Shown in pieces: positions 35,183-47,415 of a stretch of DNA of 64,000 nucleotides. The notes below the pieces were generated by a model. That model was not told the origin of the DNA. It did no database searches and saw only the letters and a list, made by a program, of their open reading frames with translations. The position numbers were made by a program, and so were the translations under genes. The stretch is from the NCBI RefSeq assembly GCF_029227915.1, contig NC_079879.1, positions 4,340,001 through 4,404,000 on the forward strand. Reading direction: 5' to 3'. Every line of letters begins with the position of its first letter. The stretch's first letter is position 1. Source of the stretch: Hydractinia symbiolongicarpus (lineage: Eukaryota > Cnidaria > Hydrozoa > Anthoathecata > Hydractiniidae).

Positions 35183-38100
35183 TAACAAATATACGCGAAC
35201 CTAAATCATAGTAGTCAATATCATTTTCTTTATGATGCCCTATCTCTTTCTCTTTTCTATTTTACTTGGTATAAATACATTTGACTATGCAGCAGTTTTC
35301 ACTTGAAAATACTAAAACAATTACTGCAAGGTCTTTGGTCAATTCTATATGACAATTAGAAATCATATTTACCATATTAATGAATTCTCACTTTTTTGAA
35401 CAGCAAAAACGTCACTCAATATTTTTTTCTAATCGGAATGCGAGCAGCACTTTCGATAGCTAAGAGTAAAGTGATGGGAAACGAATATAATAAGATCTTA
35501 AACTTCGTGTTTCTTTGTTTGAATACACCAAACCGAAATTCAAGAAATGTTATCATTAGGCAATTTGGTGTTTTTAAATAAAATACTGCTCCGCCGGAGT
35601 TGTGCTTATTGTCAGCCCAAACGACGGTCAACAACTGCACAAAATCTCCGCACCACTAATTAAATGTCAGCTCTCTAATAATACGACCTTACTCCGATAT
35701 ATCGAAAGGTCTAGAAGTTCTAGACACTTCCAGCAGTGGGGGCATAAAAGCATTCAAAAACACTCGGAGTATTAGTTAAATACACGTCCTTAATACTAAT
35801 ATTATAAATACACATGTCCTAACAATAATATAAATATATAACTACGATCGCCGACCGTACTGACCGAGATGCTTCGGGTGATCTTTACGTCCTGTCTTTG
35901 TGGTGGTGTGCAAACATCTTCTGTTTCTTGTGTTATACTGAGCAAACTTGTGCCAATGTTGTGCACTGGAGCGTGTAGTTACAAACAAAAAGAGCAATTC
36001 ATGTCGTTCGTTTGGTGCTGCGTTCAGTATATGGTTGAGCGGGTTTGAAATGAAGTTTAGGTGTTAGAGGCCATACGTTATTCAGGTTTAGGGAGCTGAC
36101 GCCATCCAATTTTTTTAAGTTCTTTTTAAAATATAACGCAATAAGAAACTTAAAAAAATCTCGTTAAAATTAAAATTATTTACTGAAATATAACAATTAG
36201 AAATTAACTATGATGATTCAAGTTCCTGACAAAAACTGATAGGTATTTATCTTCTTCAACATGTGATAATTATCCAGAATGGAAGCATGTCCATGTTACA
36301 ATGCATCATCTACACAATTATTTATTTTTTCTCGTAGTTGTGTCATCTTTGAAGCAACTACCACCACGATAATGTAATTCAAGCCTTGTTGAGTATAATA
36401 TATGCTTACATGGTCTTAATGGGTCAAAGGTTTGTTACAATATAGACTTAAAATCTGTTCCGACGGACAGTACTTTAGAAGTTATAAATGGCTTTTGTTG
36501 TTGTGTCTCCATTTTTTTATAATTTATTAAGACAAGTAAGCTGAGGGAGGCTGTTATAATTAATCTCAATAGTGATTAATTATTCTTTCTACTTTTTTAA
36601 ACAAATTAATGATACAAAAATATCACAATTTGATGCATCAAACAAACAGAGGTTTTCCTCGACAGACACTAAAGAGGAGAGATAATTAAAAAGATGAATG
36701 AACTTTGGTTTCTAACGATGTTCTATTTCTAGAGTATTCATTGTATTCAAATTTAGCTGGTAATGGAAGAATGTTCTTTTGTTAGATTTCCACCTCCTTT
36801 TTTTAAAACTATAATCTTTATGCATATAATTGGTTTTGCAAAGAATAAAATTTGATCTTTTCTTTTTTGTAGTAGAATTTTTCAAGTCAGAATAAAAGGG
36901 AAATTGTCCTAAGCAAAACGCTGTTCTTTTGATGTTTTGATAAATACCTGAATAAACTCGGTATTGATTTTTTATGCAACATGTCGCAACTTCAATACAC
37001 AATTTACCATTCATAACTTTAAAATGGAGAAATATGTTAAAGAGGAGAAGGAGAAGAAAAATTAAAGCAAGAGAAAGTGAAGAGAGTTGTGGGAGAAAGG
37101 AAAAGAATAAAACAGGGAAAACATACAAAAATGTCAATAAAAAGAGAGAGAATAGGAGAGAAGCAGGAAAAAGGGAGAAGGGATATCGAAGGAAAGAAGG
37201 AGGAGACAGAAAGCCAAAGAAATAAGAGGAGTAGGGGGTAGTGAGTAGAAAAGAAGCTACAAAATGGGGAGAGAAGGACGAAAAAATGGAAGGAGAAAAA
37301 TAGAGGGAAGGGAGGGAGGAGGGGGGAGGAGTAGAAGGGGTAGGGTACTTGACGATGACCAAGGCATTTTAGTGGACTTATTTACCAAGGGTTATCATAT
37401 AGCAACGGTTTCATTGCAACTGTAATAGATCTTTCATATCCTCAAGAAACTCCAAAGAGAATTCCAGACGAAGCCATCGCGCAAAGCAGAAATTTTAGTA
37501 AAGTAAAAGTGGAGGAAAAGGCTTCCTATAGAATTTCAAAACTCCACGAAAATTCAACGAACTTATCTCCATTCATTTAGAAGTATTGTTATTTATTTTA
37601 ATTTGGAGTTGTGGCTATCTAGCTAGCTCTTGATGCATCTGGAACTAAAAAGTTAAAGTAGCCAAATACAGTTTGCCGATAAAAAATTTCTTACTGATTT
37701 TTATGATTAATGCAGTTAGGTAGCACACTTTAATGTTGTTATGAAAACTTATTCTGAAAAATGACTATACATTTCAGCATTTTGTTTTGAAACACATTTT
37801 GCTTTTACATTTTATTTAAAACTAATGATTACAGCTACCTGTTAATATATTTAATTTGGCAATATAAAATATTAAAGCCATATCTATCTAGTGCCTTAAT
37901 TCTGATAAGTCGTATGGTTGTCTGCTGTTAATTTCTTAAATTTGACGAAAAACTTGTGTCACGTAACCTTGTTTTTTTTTATCTAAACGAAAATTTGATT
38001 TATTAAGACCATATTTTAAACCAACGGAAGAATCATTAAATATGTATTCTTCTTATCAAAATAAATGTTGTGTTTATGTCATTGGAAAAAGTCCGTAATA

Positions 38101-38540
38101 AAAATTGTCTTACGTAGAAAAACAATAGAGTGTGTACACAAATACACGAAAGTATAATTTTAGAAAGATTTCTACTCGTGGCGCCTTTTTGTATAGCTTG
38201 AAATGCTGATCCTAACAAACGCCTGAGGAGTTAATAGGGTTGTAAGAATTTGCTGACGTGAGACGTTCCAAAATACAAAATATGTATAGCTGTTTCAAAT
38301 TATAGATCTTGAAACGCTGGTTAAGAGAATATTTAGGGTCGTGTACGACAAACGATTCCCGACATAATAAGATTTAAAAATCCTTCATCTTTAATAATAT
38401 CATCAACCTGTTTATTCCGAAACGAGGTCGGGGACCCAGGAAAACGATTAAGAAATGACTAATCACACCATCCTGTTTTCAAGTTATTTAACGTCAAAGT
38501 TTAAAGGAGAATTAAGGTAAAAAAAAAAGCTTTAGTTTAA

Positions 38541-38998
38541 CCCTATTCGGTCTTGGGATTTTTCGAACATATTTTGACCGGGGACACAATGCGGGGGCAT
38601 GGGGACATAGGGACACATGGGGAGACGAGGATGACACGTGACGCAAATGTCCCACAACAATAATTTTGTTCCGGGACATGTTGCAAAAGGTGGCGACACG
38701 AGCAACATTTGCGATGCAAAATGTTCATCAAATTTTGTCCCTGGAGCACAGGCACAAATAAGATTCTGATCTATTTTGTCCCCGAAGTTGCGGAGGAAAA
38801 TTTTTGCTCCATGCAACATTTTTTTGCTCTATTGCAATAAAATATAGATATGGGACACAAGAAATTTTTGCATTGCACGTGCAATGAAGCAATGTTGCGT
38901 AGCATGCAGATTAAAATGTCCCTCGTGTCCCCTTAGCTTAAAAATCGTAGCCATGCAGCACAGCGTTAAGGAGTTATGAAGAAAAAACCATCATTTTT
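38541..38998 (+). mobile_element. piggyBac-like element fragment in block A1
   Basis: It begins at TTAA|CCCTATTCGG (38537-38550), as the element at 12305 does, and its right part (CGTAGCCATG...AAAAAACCATCA) aligns with the right part of that element, but the terminal TIR is missing. The middle is rich in GGGACA and contains CATTGCACGTGCAATG. It lies in a ~610-bp insertion absent from the oldest A block (compare 25790-25805). Duplicate at 50774-51231. Confidence 0.5.
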
Positions 38999-39347
38999 AA
39001 ATGTGAAAATAGAAGACCTGGTTCTTATCAACTGTTTGAAATTATTTTAATACTACCAATGGTGCTTTATTTAGGAATTATAGATTCATCGCCTATAGCC
39101 AATATTCTGACTGGTTCCATCATTATGAAAGACTGGGAGGTGGGAAAATGATTGCACTTCTTTTGTGCCTCATTAGTAGAATCCGCAAATTTTTAACCTT
39201 ATATCTCCCTCAAAAATGATAAAATTGTATACTTTTTTGGGAACGTTTTTTTTTATAGTATGATAGAAATTAAAACAAAAAATCAAAAAAGTAAATTTTG
39301 ACATCAATTTTCCTTTAGGAACATTGTAATGGCTTTATTAATTTAAA

Positions 39348-39945
39348 CTAGTCGATAAGGCCCGTGGAAAAATCCACTTAGGCAGGATAACAGAGAAAAA
39401 CAACCATCATTTAAATTTTGCAGACATCAGCAGAGACCTGTGAAAACCCAAAAAACATTTTTCAGAAATATGTATACCTGTTGCCTTCATCGTATAGATC
39501 TTGAAATGCTGATCAAGAAAATGTATATGATCATGTATCTTTGACAAACGGTTGCAGAGATATCAAGGTTTAAAGGTTTTTTGATGACGTCATCAAACCG
39601 TCCATTCCGAAACGGATTCGGGAACCCAGGTTTAAAAAACTTACCCAAATTGGTCCCAGGTTGTCCCTAGTTACCCACGCGGTGAAAAAACATTGACGTC
39701 ACCACCTCGTTTCCAAGTTATATGGCCTTAAAGTTTTAAGTGCACTGTAACGGCTTCATTAATTTAATATAGGATTTTGACGTTAAAGTAGTGTTATTGA
39801 CGTCGCGCCGTAACGTCAGAAAATTTAACATATTAGACATGCATTTTTCGCTTACTTTAAAGAAAATTTCGGTAAGATGAAAGGAAAATGAACATATCCA
39901 CTTTGCCTGTTACAGACACACGGAACTGGCGTATTATTATATAGA
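39348..39945 (+). mobile_element. Helitron-like element, first of a head-to-tail pair
   Basis: Starts CTAGTCGATAAGGCCCGTGG with a GTGGAAAAATCCAC hairpin and ends GGCGTATTATTATATAGA, directly abutting the CTAG of the next copy. Inside: GATGACGTCATCAAACC, GGGAACCCAGG, GTCCCTAGTTACCCACGCGG. Non-coding. Duplicate at 51581-52178. Confidence 0.55.
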
Positions 39946-40673
39946 CTAGTCGATAAAGCCCGTGGATAAATCCACTTAGGCAGAAGGACAATGGAAAAAT
40001 AGGTTGTTTTAGATTTTTTGCTGACATCAACAGTGCAGGTACAAAAAAAATTGGCCAAGTTTAGTTTATTCGTTGCCTATAACGTGTAAAGGTTAAAACG
40101 TTGATCACAATAATGTATAGGATCATATGTATTCGACAAAAGCCTAAGGAAATATAAGGTGTTAAAAATTTTGTTGACGTCAGCAATGGCCTGTCAAACA
40201 CAAAAATTTATTTTTAAGAAATTTGTGTACCTATTGCCTTCATCGTATAGATCTTGAAACGCTGATCAAGAAAATGTATAGGATCGTGTACTTTTGACAA
40301 ACGGTTGCAGAGATATTAGGGTTTAAAGGTTTTTTGATGACGTCATCAACCCACCCATTCCGAAACGGATTTGGGGACCCAGGTTTGGGAAACTTACCCA
40401 AATTGGTCCTAGGTGGTCCCTAGTTACCCACGCAGGAGATGACGTCAGTTATTTCCACCCGTTTCCATGTTATTAAGCCTTAAATTTAAAAGTGCAATGC
40501 AATGGCTTCACTAATCTTAATATACTTTCCTTTGACGTCAATATTGCTTTAACGTCAAAGTTTGCTAATTTACAGAACAAATTTATAGGCGATGTTTTAT
40601 AGACTTTATCAAAGAAATTTTATCCACTTTGCAAAAGTCACAGACAGACAGAACTGGCGTATTATTATATAGA
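39946..40673 (+). mobile_element. Helitron-like element, second of a head-to-tail pair
   Basis: Starts CTAGTCGATAAAGCCCGTGG and ends GAACTGGCGTATTATTATATAGA. Together with the previous copy it interrupts a site that is empty in the oldest A block (ATTTAAA|TGAAGAT at about 25978-25991), that is, an A|T insertion point as used by Helitrons. There is no flanking duplication, only an extra T. Duplicate at 52179-52906. Confidence 0.55.
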
Positions 40674-42606
40674 TTGAAGATATTGACGTTACATTAATGT
40701 AATTACCACCGTGTAGTAACGTCAGAAAATGTAATATTTAAAACATATCTTTTTCTGGCGTCTGCACCTAGATACAGTGTTTGTATTAATATAGAAAATA
40801 GTCGTTAAAAAACCAATTAGACCTGATAAAAAAAAGGAGTTTTGCTGCCGCTAGCAGGGCTTATATAAAATATATTTGAATTAATTTTTTTAACCCGTTG
40901 CCTTTAATGTGTAGAGCTTGAAACGCTGATAAAAATTTCTTTTCTTGAAAAAATATCAGTCATATCTCCTTAAGCTGATTTTATATGATTTTTTTTCTGT
41001 CAAAATTTTGAAAATCTCAATAATTCTCTTTGTATACTTCGCGTAGCAAACGTGCTCCACGATTTCGCTTTGCTCGCTTCGCTCGCCAAGCTCAATTGCT
41101 TCGCAAAAACATCTTTCTCGCTTATATTAAAGAAAATTTTACACATCCACTTTTCCTGTCACAGAAAAACGGACACACCAGGTCAATATCTTTATTTGGG
41201 TTTTGTCTTAAACGAACCTGGTCGTATTTTTCGACGTCAACGAATCGTTTTTATTAAAATTGATTTCCTCCTAAATTCGACCACTAATCGATGGCGATTC
41301 ATTAAAATTTACATTAAAACAATACCACAAATTTGATGAATGAAATAATAATACTGAGCATGCACTTAAAATATCATGACACCTAAATACGATAAACAAA
41401 AATATTTTTGTACTAATTTTCTAAAATTTCTTAGCCATTTGCCTCCCGACTTTAACATTATCGAGGAAGTTTCCCAAGACACTGTGATTCGCAAACTTAT
41501 TCTACAAATTTTATCTCAAATTCTTCAACATTCATCTGCGAATAATTTCTGTTTTGTTAACAATTTTTAGTGTTAAATAGTGTATTGATATTGCTGTATG
41601 AAATATGCAATTAAAATTTTTTCATTTCTCAATGATGTACATTTCTTCTTCGATTTGTTTACATCGCGGGGGTATAATTCAATCTTATTGGAAAATTTTA
41701 ATCGATTGACAATATAATAAAAAGAAATCCTTCGTTTGACAACAAGGTCGACGCTAATGAAGATTAGGCAATGTTCTATTTTTAGTAACATCCATTTGAC
41801 GTTGATTGATTCGACCACATTGTTGGTATGATACCTGCCTTTAAATTCAACAACAAGTCCAGCGGGTTAAAGGTTCTGGCCATTAGCAATAATTTCAAAA
41901 AGTACTGAACTTTAAAGTGAACTTCAGAACCGAGTAAATATATTGCATGTTTTAAAATTGTAAAATTCAATTCTCGATTATTATTATTATAAGTTTCAGT
42001 AATTTTTAGCTTAATTACATGCAATTATTTGTAAAGAAAAATAATAATAACGATACGGTTTTAAATTTTTAACCAATAAAACAAAAAAGCACAATGGCAA
42101 CAATAAAGTTGTACCGATTTTCTCCTTGTTTCTAAGAAACAACATAGGAAATATGTTTCAAGGCAAATTCGACAGAATCAGAAATTTGTAATAAAGTGCA
42201 AAATACCACGCCCAGTGAAATATTAAAAACACTTGTATGACGAGGATGCACGATACATAGTATAAATAAGACAGTTACATTACAGATTTCCCACATAGTA
42301 GTATTTTAAAAAGAACTAAAATCTTTAGCCCGATACTTTTGCAATTCCCCGTTCCCTCTATACGGCTAATTCGCAATGCATTATGGTAGTTGTATTCTAC
42401 AGTTTTCCCTCCCAGAAGCGAGAGTTTGTAAATAAATAACAGCATTCTTTTTATTGTGGCGATAATAACAAAAAGCCGTTATTGTTTGTGATAATTTTCA
42501 AATCTCCTCAAGAAAATCATTATCTCCCTTATCCAAAACCCGTGTTATTGATGTAAACATTTAAATATTGTTAGTTAGTGAGGTTTTAGGAGTGAAAGAA
42601 GTCGAA

Positions 42607-44295
42607 ATGGAAGTAATAAATAAGGATACAGATTTAGATATAATTTTAAGCTCTACAGATCTTGGGCCTAGCTTTTCTCAAAGCTCTTGTGTGGTACCAA
42701 GACCTGTTTTTAAAGAATTAACAAATGCCGAGAGGGACGAAGAAGTGGAGGAAAGAACACACGAAGATATAAGTCAATGGTCAACTGATCTTGCAGCTAT
42801 GCCTTCGATCACCCAGGAGAAAATTCACCAATATTTAGTTCTTGGAAATAGCTGTGATAGCAAGCCGAAGGGTGCTACAAAGCATAAAATTCTTGGATAC
42901 CAACTATTCAAGGAGAGCTACGTGAAGAAAGTGAGAGTTAAAAGTAATGTTATGGCTGAAAAATTAACTTTTCTTGTGAAATGTTTTGTAGCTGCTTCCA
43001 TGAAAAGAGAAAAATATTCTGTTTATGTCCACCTGTGTCAAAGAAGTGGTGATATTTTGTATGCGAAATGTTTATGTAAAGCTGGAGCAGGAGGATGCTG
43101 TAAGCATGTCGCAGCAGTTCTATTTCAATTGGTTGAATACAAACAGTTGGACTTAAAAATTGTCCCTGATGACAAGACATGCACAGATTTGTTACAAAAA
43201 TGGCATGTACCTGGAGAAAGTGCAAATTCTGCACCAATAAAATTTTCTGCAATGGCATTCGAGAAAGCAGACCTTACGAAAGACACAAATGAAAGTCGCA
43301 AAAGACCGTTGGTCACAGGAAATAGAAAATTTTGTTCTACACCACTGTTTGCACATGAGCCCTCAACCGAAAAAGTCAAAAAATTAGCGACAGACTTATT
43401 TGAAATAGGGCAAGGAACTTCAATGGCATATTTATTACAAGGAAATGACTATAAACCATCATCATTTTATGACACATCTATAAAAGAATTTAATTTTGAA
43501 CAGACAAACAGTGAAACAGTTGAATTACGTCCGACAGTTAATTTATTTTTGCAGGCTCTTGACTTTGAACCAGAAATAGCAGAGTTATCAGATGAGCAAA
43601 AGTCATTTGTAAACAATTTCATTCATGTCAATGCCGAACAAGTTCGAGACATAGAAAAATCCACATGTACTCAGTATAAATGTGATATGTGGTACACAGA
43701 AAGAAAGAAACGCATAACATCATCCAATTTTGGATCTATTATAAATAGAAGAAAAAATATACATCCAAAAAGCATATTACAAAAATGTCTAAATAAAAAT
43801 AAAAACTTTACATCAGAGGCCTGCAAATGGGGCTTAGAAAATGAAGTTAATGCTCTAAACTGGTATCAAACCGAGAAAAATATTGAAGTCGAAAAATGTG
43901 GTTTCGTTATTAATCCAAAATGGCCGTGGTTAGGTGCAAGTCCTGATGGCGCAACAACTTTGAATGGGAATGCTCGATTGATTGAGGTGAAGTGCCCATA
44001 TTCAAAAAAGGATTGCTCTATTTCTGACGCATGCAAAGATAAAAATTTTTTTTTACAAATATCGAATGGCAAGCCAAAACTCAAAGAAAGACATAATTAT
44101 TTTCACCAATGTCAAGGTGTGATGGCAGTAACACAAGTCAATGAAATTGATTTTATTGTTTATACAAAAGTTGACCGACATGTGGAAACAATAGTTTTTC
44201 AAAAGGAAAAATGGAACAGAATTACTTTGCCTGAGCTAACACACTTTTATTTCACTTTCATGCACAGCAACATTACAGAACAACAGTGTGAGTAA
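42607..44295 (+). CDS. SWIM zinc finger / YqaJ-type exonuclease protein of ISL2EU, copy 2
   Basis: Identical in translation to the protein at 30374-32062: SWIM finger near residues 140-180, YqaJ-type nuclease core at ~360-550 with D447, E460 and K462. ATG at 42607; AATAAA overlaps the stop. It faces the transposase gene at 44384-45955. Confidence 0.88.
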   Translation: MEVINKDTDLDIILSSTDLGPSFSQSSCVVPRPVFKELTNAERDEEVEERTHEDISQWSTDLAAMPSITQEKIHQYLVLGNSCDSKPKGATKHKILGYQLFKESYVKKVRVKSNVMAEKLTFLVKCFVAASMKREKYSVYVHLCQRSGDILYAKCLCKAGAGGCCKHVAAVLFQLVEYKQLDLKIVPDDKTCTDLLQKWHVPGESANSAPIKFSAMAFEKADLTKDTNESRKRPLVTGNRKFCSTPLFAHEPSTEKVKKLATDLFEIGQGTSMAYLLQGNDYKPSSFYDTSIKEFNFEQTNSETVELRPTVNLFLQALDFEPEIAELSDEQKSFVNNFIHVNAEQVRDIEKSTCTQYKCDMWYTERKKRITSSNFGSIINRRKNIHPKSILQKCLNKNKNFTSEACKWGLENEVNALNWYQTEKNIEVEKCGFVINPKWPWLGASPDGATTLNGNARLIEVKCPYSKKDCSISDACKDKNFFLQISNGKPKLKERHNYFHQCQGVMAVTQVNEIDFIVYTKVDRHVETIVFQKEKWNRITLPELTHFYFTFMHSNITEQQCE

Positions 44296-44383
44296 ATAAA
44301 ATTGTTTCCTCACAATATTGTTTTGTCTTTATATTTCATGATCTAGTATATATATATATATAGTGTACGAAAGTTTATAATTT

Positions 44384-45955
44384 TTAGTCATTCGTATTTA
44401 CATCTGGTACCAACTGTGGTAAAAAATTAACTAAATAACAACAAATAACCCATATCTTATTGAGTTCAGCAGCCATTGATAGTTTGAAAACTGTTTGTAA
44501 AATTCGGTAATTTTTTATACGTTCGATTGCTCGTTCGACATGTACACGTACAGATGCTATTCTTCTAGTTTCGTTTTCCTCTAATAAACTTAGCTGAGGT
44601 TTTCCATCTAAAAATGGTGGAATATTTAATGTTACTCCATCAGGTAAATCTTCCTCGAGCTCAAATCCTCTATCAGCCATCACAGAATCCCCAGGCTCTA
44701 GCAAATCGTATATACCACTATCTTTTGTTATTCGTTTATCCGAAAAGCGTCCACCATACAAATCAGAGACAAATGTCACTGATCCATCAGGAGCTATTCC
44801 GACTAATCCTTTTGCTGTATTATGGTGTTTGTAATTTGAAAAGGTACTGGACTGTGTGCGATATGACGTAGGCATTTCCACAAATACTTCTGTACAATCT
44901 AATATGACACGGGTATTTGGGTAACTTTTTTGAAAACATTTCGGCATTCTATTTTGTACTGTTTCTTTTGAAGCCCATATTGGAAGCATACGGAATTGTG
45001 AATGTAAAAAATCTGTCCATGTAATCAATATTCTGCTTATGTGACTTGTCGACATATTAAATCGAACAGCCATATCTTCTAACAAAAGTCCACATCGAAT
45101 TCGAACCAGTATCATAAAGAATTCTTCTTCTGCGCTCAATGATCGTGATCGGCCTCGTTTTGTAGAGTTTATATTTTTTGTATTTTCAGTGTTAGTATTT
45201 GAACCCCAATATATTAGTTTATTTGCAGCTGGTTGTAAATATTCTAAAACTGCTTTGAATAATTTATAAGATTCGAATCCGGTATAAAACTTAAAGTGTG
45301 CTTCATTGTGTTTAAACCGGTCAATTGAAAATGCTATGTCACTTATAGTGGCTTGTTGTTTTTCAATAGTTTGATCAAGTTCCTTTTCATGAATTCTCAT
45401 ACAACTAATTTCGGCTCTCAATTTTTCCAACTCTTGTTTTAACTCTTCCTCCACAGATAATTCTGCAGCAATGTCATTTGTCGTAGCCCTCACAGGAGAA
45501 AATAGTTGCAATTTACAGTTTGTACTGTTGAGAGTTTTTCTTGGTTTGCTAGCTGTTGGTTTGATAGTTTTTGGGACTATTGTGGGAACATTGTTCATAT
45601 ATGTCTTCTTTCCACCAGTGAAATGAACAGAGCAAACTCTATGCGATGTAGAAGGTACAAAATCCTTTCTACTGATCATAAAAAGCCATTTCTTTCGAAG
45701 CTCTGAGTCTTTAGGAATGACATAAAAAGATAAGTCTGGATTCTTCTTTGAGTTGTTTTGACAGAGAGGTACACAGCAAGTTATCCCTCCTCCTTTACTT
45801 TTAGCTTGCAATAAAAAGCTTGAACTTGATGAAAAGTTTGAGCCAATGCTTGCAGGAGAGCCCAAGTTTTGAAAAAAACTGTTGTCTTGATTAGAATTTT
45901 GTATATCGCTTTGGTTTTGAGTAGAATTAAGGATGAAGTGTACTTGTTCGGCCAT
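44384..45955 (-). CDS. THAP-domain DDE transposase of ISL2EU, copy 2
   Basis: Identical in translation to the transposase at 32151-33722: THAP finger, coiled coil, helix-turn-helix and catalytic D353, D428 and E474 all intact. Start at 45955. The presence of two intact copies means either could supply transposase to related non-autonomous elements. Confidence 0.92.
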   Translation of the reverse strand: MAEQVHFILNSTQNQSDIQNSNQDNSFFQNLGSPASIGSNFSSSSSFLLQAKSKGGGITCCVPLCQNNSKKNPDLSFYVIPKDSELRKKWLFMISRKDFVPSTSHRVCSVHFTGGKKTYMNNVPTIVPKTIKPTASKPRKTLNSTNCKLQLFSPVRATTNDIAAELSVEEELKQELEKLRAEISCMRIHEKELDQTIEKQQATISDIAFSIDRFKHNEAHFKFYTGFESYKLFKAVLEYLQPAANKLIYWGSNTNTENTKNINSTKRGRSRSLSAEEEFFMILVRIRCGLLLEDMAVRFNMSTSHISRILITWTDFLHSQFRMLPIWASKETVQNRMPKCFQKSYPNTRVILDCTEVFVEMPTSYRTQSSTFSNYKHHNTAKGLVGIAPDGSVTFVSDLYGGRFSDKRITKDSGIYDLLEPGDSVMADRGFELEEDLPDGVTLNIPPFLDGKPQLSLLEENETRRIASVRVHVERAIERIKNYRILQTVFKLSMAAELNKIWVICCYLVNFLPQLVPDVNTND

Positions 45956-46893
45956 TTTTGTTACTACGAATGGTTTGTTTACGTTTTCGCGGAATACAAC
46001 TACCATAATGCATTGCGAATTAGCCGTATAGAGGGAACGGGGAATTACTATACAAAATTTTGAATAGTCCATGATAAAAAAAGTTATTATATAAAATTTA
46101 ATGATTCAAGTATAATAACTTCTCAATAAGGTATGAACTTCTTGTTCAATATTTATTCGATCAGCAATTAGCATGTGAATATTTCTGTATTTAGGCGTTT
46201 TATTCATTTACTCGTTTTATTCATTTACTCGTTTACTTATAGGCGTTTTATTCATTTATTTTATTTACTCATACTCCCTTGCTCAATATTTTTGATTATG
46301 CTAATTTACTTTCCTGGAACATCAACAAGGAACTTTTTAGAAATAAAAATATATTCCAAAGCGTAGAGATTCCTGTAATAGGTCTCATAATGGGTCACTG
46401 TTCTTATTATCTTATTGTTAAAAGTCGTACTAGCTTGCTTCCCAGGAACTCAGATATGAGTTCTATAGATTCCAGTACTTTGGATACCGTTAATTTAAAG
46501 CATAGAGTCTCTGCCTTCCCTCTGTCTCTAACCATCGGGCATTATTGAAGAAGCTATCTCACTTGGCGATAATCAAGCGATAAAGTCATTACAACCTATT
46601 ATCAGTTTTAAGCTAAATAACTTGAAAAGAGAGTGGTGACGTCGGCGTTTTTCACTACGTTGGTAACTAGCACCAACTTTTAACTTATAAAATGCTCACA
46701 TTCATCTTGTAAATATGCTAATAAATATCTTTTCATAATATACATTATACATATTTGATTCTAAATTTTCTTCAAGACAAAGTGTTTGCCAAAAAAGTAT
46801 ATAAACTATTTGCTTTTTTTAAAAAATATTGTCACATTTTCACAGAAGTTATCCATTTAGTCAGATATTGTAGGATTTGGGAAGGTAGAAACG

Positions 46894-47415
46894 TTACATT
46901 GGATCGACGCCATAACTGTACACACATCGTTTTCTACCGAACAGTTTTGAACACTTCAACATTGAGTAACAGCCACAGTCACTGTCTCTTTCACATTCTC
47001 TGAACAACATTTTGCAATGACGTAGCGAGTACTTGACATTTTCTTTGGTCATTTTCACCTATATAATAATTATCATGATGGTCAAATTGAAAAAAAGAGA
47101 CAAAAATACACTGTCGTCATCTTTATTAAGTGTTCTTGCCATAAAATGCTTACATGTAGGTAAGTTACTTTCTACACTTTATTTATGCGGTTTCTTTTAT
47201 TTATGGGATTGTTTTAATGGACCCTTAGTACGTTTTAATGTCTCTTTCAACAGGACCTTTTTTAACTAACCTTCATTTAAATCAGTACTTCAATATACTA
47301 AATATAATTTAACTCTTACCGTAATATCTTCCTTGGAATCTGAAATGGGTGGGTTCTTGACAGCATGTGATTTGTTTGCTAGGAAACACCACGTATATGC
47401 GGTGAGAAGAACCAT
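46894..47415 (-). CDS. Secreted six-cysteine peptide precursor, copy 3 (two exons)
   Basis: Exon 1 is 47415-47320 and exon 2 is 47058-46894. Coding sequence is identical to copy 2 (34661-35182), as expected from the recent tandem duplication. One intron position differs: 47286 is T, as in copy 1, so the A at 35053 is private to copy 2. Signal-peptide-like start, six cysteines and splice sites are intact. Confidence 0.65.

Larger units (their letters stand above)
28708..40938. repeat. Tandem unit copy 1 (block B1 + block A1)
   Basis: First copy of a ~12.23-kb unit repeated at 40939-53171 in the same orientation. B1 runs to about 34334 and contains the ISL2EU element. A1 runs from about 34438 and contains the peptide gene at 34661-35182. 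Differences from copy 2 that I could find: a few changes in the first ~640 bp (near 28800 and 29098-29110), then single changes at 34319, 35053 and about 37276. The rest looks identical by eye. Confidence 0.95.
42347..46042. mobile_element. ISL2EU DNA transposon, complete, copy 2
   Basis: Same element as 30114-33809, with identical TIRs and flanking AATT. It arose by duplication of the whole unit rather than by a second transposition, because the flanks are duplicated too. Confidence 0.9.

Noticed and set aside
36712-37362. 216-codon minus-strand ORF (and 48945-49595, 24392-24667)
   Set aside because: It is the complement of the purine-rich tract, giving low-complexity S/F/L/P sequence. The matching region of the oldest A block gives only a shorter low-complexity frame.
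41030-41336. 75-94-codon plus ORFs at the start of each B block
   Set aside because: They overlap each other in different frames and cover a Helitron-like 3' fragment; no domain.
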